Shown: positions 60,578-64,000 of the stretch, one piece after another
Layout of the letters: each line of letters begins with the position of its first letter
How positions within the stretch are numbered: the first letter of the stretch is position 1
Source of the DNA: VAZQ01 sp035263865
GTDB lineage: Bacteria > Pseudomonadota > Alphaproteobacteria > Rhizobiales > Xanthobacteraceae
Direction: 5' to 3'
Assembly (NCBI GenBank): GCA_035263865.1
Contig: DATFQX010000228.1
Location: 1 to 64,000 of the forward strand
Length of the DNA: 64,000 nucleotides
The notes under the pieces: model-generated
Database searches by the model: none
What the model saw: the letters and a program-made list of their open reading frames with translations, nothing else
What the model was told of the DNA's origin: nothing
Program-made: the position numbers and the translations under genes

Positions 60578-62860
60578 TCAAGCCATTTGCGCAAGCAAGT
60601 GCTGATAGAGCGCGATCACGTCGCGGCCAATACGCTGGCTCGAAAAATTCCGTTCGACAAGTTCGCGGCCGGCCTTACCGAATTTGCGCCGCAGTTGGGG
60701 ATCGCGTGCGAGCCGATCGATGGCGCCGGCGAGCGCCTCGGGATCCTCGATGGGGACCAGAAGCGCGTTGAGGTCCGCGCGCGCGATATCTCGGCATCCG
60801 GGCACGTCAGTTGCGACCAGCGGCCGCCCGCAGGCAGCCGCTTCCAACAGGCTCAGCGGCAAGCCCTCACGGTGCGACGGCAGAACCGCGATGTGCGCGC
60901 ATGCCCACAATGCACCTATGTCCTCTACGAAGCCCAGATGTTTGACATTGGGCCGCCGCGTCCACGCCTCGATCTCCTGCGGCGGAATCGAGGTCGGATT
61001 GGCGGGGTCCGGTAGCCCCGCTATGAGGAGCCGGATGTCGCGGCCGCGCCGGACTAGCAACTCGTGCGCTGCGACCAGCGTGCGTATGCCCTTGGACGCG
61101 AGCAAGCGTCCCACGAATGCGACCGTGATCGGGTCCGCTGGTTCAGGGGCTGGCCTCATCGTCTCGACGTCGACACCCGACCCGGGAATGAGCGAGATTC
61201 GGTCTCGATCCAAGCCGAGCCGCTCGATCACCGCGCGGTCGTCGAGGTTTTGTACCAGCACGGCCGCCCGGGAGCGGTTGAGCAGCGCTCGCAATGTCGG
61301 CTGCAAGACCGCGCGTGCCGTACGGGCCTTCGGTGTGGGGTCGGTGAACAGGGTTCCAAGCCCAGTCATCGCATTGAGGCAAACGATCGGTAGGCCGATG
61401 GCTGCCAGCGAGCCGACGACAGCTCCTGGCAGCGCGACGTGATGGGCGAGGTCCGGCCTGAGATCGCGATAGAGCTTGCGCACTGCGCGCACGATCCGAA
61501 TCAGATCGCGCGGATCGAGGCTGCCGCGCCGCCAAGGAACACCATGCAGCTGAAACCCTTCAGCTTCGATTGCACCACCATGGCGATCAACGCGGGTTGC
61601 AACGTGCACCTCGAACCCCGCGTTGCGCGCCGCGCGCGCCATCGGAAGCCGGTGCGAGATGAAGTACCAATCCTCGGTTACGAGATAGATCACACGCGGC
61701 GCCGAGGCGCGCCTTTTGGGTCCAGCAGAGGCGACTCCCGCACTGGCAGGGCGCACATGAGAGAGCTCCGCGACTGCGCCGATGATGTGATAGAGACTGG
61801 TGGCGCGCGCCGGCTCGATGATGAAAACATCGTCGGCGCCGAGTTGATCGAACCAGACGCCTTCAGCCGGCGTGGCGAGGAAACGTCGCAGGCCTTTGAT
61901 CGCCGCGGCAATATCCGCCGCGGAACGATGCCGCGCGAGATAGGCGCGAATCCGTTCCGCTTGCGCCCACAAGCGTGCGACCGGATCATGGATACGGCCA
62001 TCGACGAGCACGGCGTTGACGGCCACCCCACGGCGCGCATCCAGCCCGAAAGCGTCGGCGAAGGCGATCAGCCGCGGCGTTGCCTCAGGCGCCTTCCGCC
62101 CCGTGAGTTGCGCCCAACGCTGGAGCAGAAATGCCCATTCGTAATGGTGCCCAGGCTCACGGATGAGTCCTTCCACGCCCGGCGCCGGCGACCAGTCGGC
62201 CGCAAAGAACTCGCCTAAGGCGCCGTTCGACGGATCAATGAATTTTTCGAGGCAAAGTGTCGCAATCCCGTCGGCCATTCTGCGCCAAGCCGGATCAGCG
62301 TCGATGGCAAGCCAGGCGAGCGCGGATTCGAGCAAGTGCATGTGTGGATTCGAGCGCTGCGGAAGCCTCCCGTTCCGATCCTCGAGAAATCCGCCGAGCG
62401 GGTGGGCATACGACTGCTCGAGCCTTGTGCGCAGCGCCACAGCGTAGCCTCGCCACCCCTCTGCTTCCCCGAACGTACGATGACCGCTCGCAAACGCGAG
62501 CAGGGCGAAGGCCTGATCATATAGATCGAACGCTGTGTCGCCGACCTTGCCATCAAGGTCAACCACGGAAACGACCGTTGCGTCGGCAGCGATGAAGTGC
62601 TGGCGGAAATAATCGAGTGCGTGGCGCTGGGCCTCGCGCCAGGGGCCACGCCAGCCAAGCCGGCCGGCTTCGCAATAGGAGAACGCTTGGCGGGCGATCA
62701 CCCGGGCGCGATGCGGCAGTGGCAACGGCCTTCCGTCAAGGCTGATTGCTTCGTGAAACCCGCCGCGAACGCGATCCGCACCTTGCTGCCACCATAGCGG
62801 GAGCGCCACATCGAACAGCCATCGGTTGAGCGCGGCAGCCTCGGCCGCGAGATCACTCAT
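60578..62860 (-). CDS. Fusion: AGE/mannose isomerase-type epimerase + family 4 glycosyltransferase
   Basis: This 760-residue protein joins two enzymes. Residues 1-370 form an N-acylglucosamine 2-epimerase/YihS-type (alpha/alpha)6 barrel with NPHMHLLESALAWL (His173, His175), EPGHHYEWA (His238-239) and RLWAQAERIRA. Residues 371-388 are an Ala/Ser/Pro-rich linker. Residues 389-760 form a GT4 transferase with IYLVTEDWYF, LIPGSGVDVETMRP, VAFVGRLLASKGI and PSHREGLPLSLLEAAACGRPLVATDVPG (seen in parts). ATG 62860 has GAGG eight bases upstream; TTG 62884 is an alternative. The epimerase may supply or check the sugar that the transferase adds. Confidence 0.85.
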   Translation of the reverse strand: MSDLAAEAAALNRWLFDVALPLWWQQGADRVRGGFHEAISLDGRPLPLPHRARVIARQAFSYCEAGRLGWRGPWREAQRHALDYFRQHFIAADATVVSVVDLDGKVGDTAFDLYDQAFALLAFASGHRTFGEAEGWRGYAVALRTRLEQSYAHPLGGFLEDRNGRLPQRSNPHMHLLESALAWLAIDADPAWRRMADGIATLCLEKFIDPSNGALGEFFAADWSPAPGVEGLIREPGHHYEWAFLLQRWAQLTGRKAPEATPRLIAFADAFGLDARRGVAVNAVLVDGRIHDPVARLWAQAERIRAYLARHRSAADIAAAIKGLRRFLATPAEGVWFDQLGADDVFIIEPARATSLYHIIGAVAELSHVRPASAGVASAGPKRRASAPRVIYLVTEDWYFISHRLPMARAARNAGFEVHVATRVDRHGGAIEAEGFQLHGVPWRRGSLDPRDLIRIVRAVRKLYRDLRPDLAHHVALPGAVVGSLAAIGLPIVCLNAMTGLGTLFTDPTPKARTARAVLQPTLRALLNRSRAAVLVQNLDDRAVIERLGLDRDRISLIPGSGVDVETMRPAPEPADPITVAFVGRLLASKGIRTLVAAHELLVRRGRDIRLLIAGLPDPANPTSIPPQEIEAWTRRPNVKHLGFVEDIGALWACAHIAVLPSHREGLPLSLLEAAACGRPLVATDVPGCRDIARADLNALLVPIEDPEALAGAIDRLARDPQLRRKFGKAGRELVERNFSSQRIGRDVIALYQHLLAQMA

Positions 62861-63040
62861 GTGAGCGGCCTCGATGAGCGACAAGCCGAGATCATCGCGC
62901 TGTGGTGCACACCGACCATTGTTCGCAGGCCCTTGGCATTTTCGGTTTTATACTGCACCAAGCGCCATCAGCCGAGCGCAAACGGCGCGATGGCGGTTCG
63001 CCGGACGAGGCCATAATCGCATCCGTTGAAGGGAGCTAGC
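62861..63040. other. Divergent intergenic region
   Basis: About 180 bases separate the leftward fusion gene from the rightward epimerase gene. It holds promoters for both; no clear box or operator could be assigned. A GAAGGGAGC ribosome-binding site lies immediately before the TTG at 63041. Confidence 0.4.
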
Positions 63041-64000
63041 TTGAGGGAGCCTATTCTTGTCACCGGGGCCGCCGGGTTCATCGGCATGCATGTCGCGCGC
63101 CGCCTGATAGCGGACGGGCATGATGTGGTGGGTGTCGACAACCTCAATGCTTATTACGATCCGCACCTGAAGCAGGCCCGCATCAAGGAGCTCGAGGCGT
63201 TCTCGAAGTTCACATTTGCGAGGATCGACATCGCGGACCGACAATCGATCGCCGATTTGTTTGTTGCGCATCGGTTTCCCGCCGTCGTGCATCTCGCCGC
63301 GCAAGCCGGCGTGCGCCATTCCCTGATCGATCCACACGCCTATGTCGATGCCAATATCGCGGGCTTCCTCAATGTGCTTGAGGGGTGCCGGCACGCGGAA
63401 TGCCAGCATCTCGTTTATGCCTCCTCTTCCTCAGTCTACGGCGCCAACAGCCGCGTGCCGTTTCGCGTTTCTGACAATGTCGACCATCCCTTAAGTCTCT
63501 ACGGCGCCACCAAGAGGGCAGACGAGCTGATGGCCCACGCCTATGCCCATCTGTTTGCCCTCCCGGCGACGGGTCTGCGATTTTTCACGGTCTACGGCCC
63601 GTGGGGCCGTCCGGACATGGCCATGTGGCTGTTCACCGAAGCGATCCTCGAGGGTCGACCGATCAAGCTCTTCAACAGCGGTCACATGCGCCGGGACTTC
63701 ACCGATGTCGATGACGCGGTTGAAGCGGTCGTGCGGCTCGTGCGGTGCCCGCCGGCGGCGAATCCTGCCTGGTCCCAGAATGACCCTGCAACCAGTCCGG
63801 CACCTTGGCGGATCTACAACGTCGGCAATAGCAAACCGGTCGAGGTGACCGAGGTCGTGCGGCTCATCGAGGAGGCCCTCGGAAAACCAGCGGTCCGGGA
63901 GCTGCTTCCGATGCAGCCAGGCGACGTCCCGCAGACCTGCGCGGACGCCGCCGACCTCGAACGCGCCGTCGGTTTTAGGCCCAACACACCGATCGGCGAG
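63041..64000 (+). CDS. UDP-glucuronate 4-epimerase, 3'-truncated by window end
   Basis: The frame starts at TTG 63041 with GAAGGGA six bases upstream and remains open for 320 codons to the window edge. It reads PILVTGAAGFIGMHVARRL, VVGVDNLNAYYDP, HLAAQAGVRHSL, YASSSSVYGAN, YGATK and FFTVYGPWGRPDMA, all characteristic of UDP-glucuronate 4-epimerases (LpsL/CapI). It would turn UDP-glucuronate from Ugd (56425) into UDP-galacturonate for core or capsule. About 15-25 residues are probably missing at the C-terminus. Confidence 0.9.
   Translation, partial: MREPILVTGAAGFIGMHVARRLIADGHDVVGVDNLNAYYDPHLKQARIKELEAFSKFTFARIDIADRQSIADLFVAHRFPAVVHLAAQAGVRHSLIDPHAYVDANIAGFLNVLEGCRHAECQHLVYASSSSVYGANSRVPFRVSDNVDHPLSLYGATKRADELMAHAYAHLFALPATGLRFFTVYGPWGRPDMAMWLFTEAILEGRPIKLFNSGHMRRDFTDVDDAVEAVVRLVRCPPAANPAWSQNDPATSPAPWRIYNVGNSKPVEVTEVVRLIEEALGKPAVRELLPMQPGDVPQTCADAADLERAVGFRPNTPIGE

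Overview
The window is high-GC bacterial DNA with an alphaproteobacterial look, probably Hyphomicrobiales of the Bradyrhizobium/Xanthobacter type. That placement is inferred from codon bias, the livHMGF arrangement and the style of the LPS genes, not from a marker gene. No rRNA, tRNA, IS element, CRISPR array or replication origin was seen. After a branched-chain amino-acid-type ABC importer at the left edge, almost everything from about 4.5 to 64 kb is devoted to lipopolysaccharide and other surface glycans.

Layout. 1-3.8 kb: the end of a periplasmic binding protein followed by livH, livM, livG and livF. 3.8-7.4 kb (minus strand): a fumarylacetoacetase-fold hydrolase, an MsbA-type lipid A flippase and galE. 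7.5-17.7 kb: LPS inner-core block with waaC, waaF, hldD, hldE, an FkbM methyltransferase, two family-2 glycosyltransferases, a WaaL-type ligase, a small conserved protein and a third GT9 transferase. 17.7-25 kb: a lipoprotein, a WbpM/CapD-type membrane dehydratase facing a WecA/WbpL-type initiating transferase, a methyltransferase, a GT4 and a polytopic membrane protein. 25.2-46.4 kb: a run of 21 same-strand genes with mostly overlapping starts and stops. It opens with a deacetylase, formyltransferase, amidotransferase and GT4, then a 17-gene sugar-building block. 46.4-52.4 kb: a visibly decaying accessory segment with three broken genes, plus a GT2 and two unassigned, mutually similar proteins. 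52.4-64 kb: a second GmhB-like phosphatase, a UPF0104-type membrane protein, two GMD-family dehydratases, ugd, manC, a TviB-type dehydrogenase, an epimerase-glycosyltransferase fusion and a UDP-glucuronate 4-epimerase cut by the window end.

How the genes fit. All steps to ADP-L-glycero-D-manno-heptose are here (GmhA-like, HldE, GmhB, HldD), together with the heptosyltransferases that use it. GDP-mannose (ManC) feeds GMD. UDP-glucose feeds Ugd and the 4-epimerase to give UDP-galacturonate. WbpL/WbpM-like proteins would start an O-chain and the WaaL-type ligase would attach it.

The most promising candidate for an undescribed system is 30.2-46.4 kb. A heptose-type isomerase and phosphatase, a transaldolase, a nucleotidyltransferase-kinase fusion in the reverse order of HldE, several SDRs, a Gfo/Idh oxidoreductase, a UDP-glucose-dehydrogenase homologue without its catalytic cysteine, a Nudix hydrolase, a two-subunit thiamine-diphosphate E1-like enzyme with no E2/E3, and the CDP-glucose 4,6-dehydratase/cytidylyltransferase/C-methyltransferase set form one apparent operon. 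My inference is that it makes one or more unusual higher-carbon or branched nucleotide sugars, with the E1-like pair adding a two-carbon unit to a CDP-4-keto sugar. This is untested.
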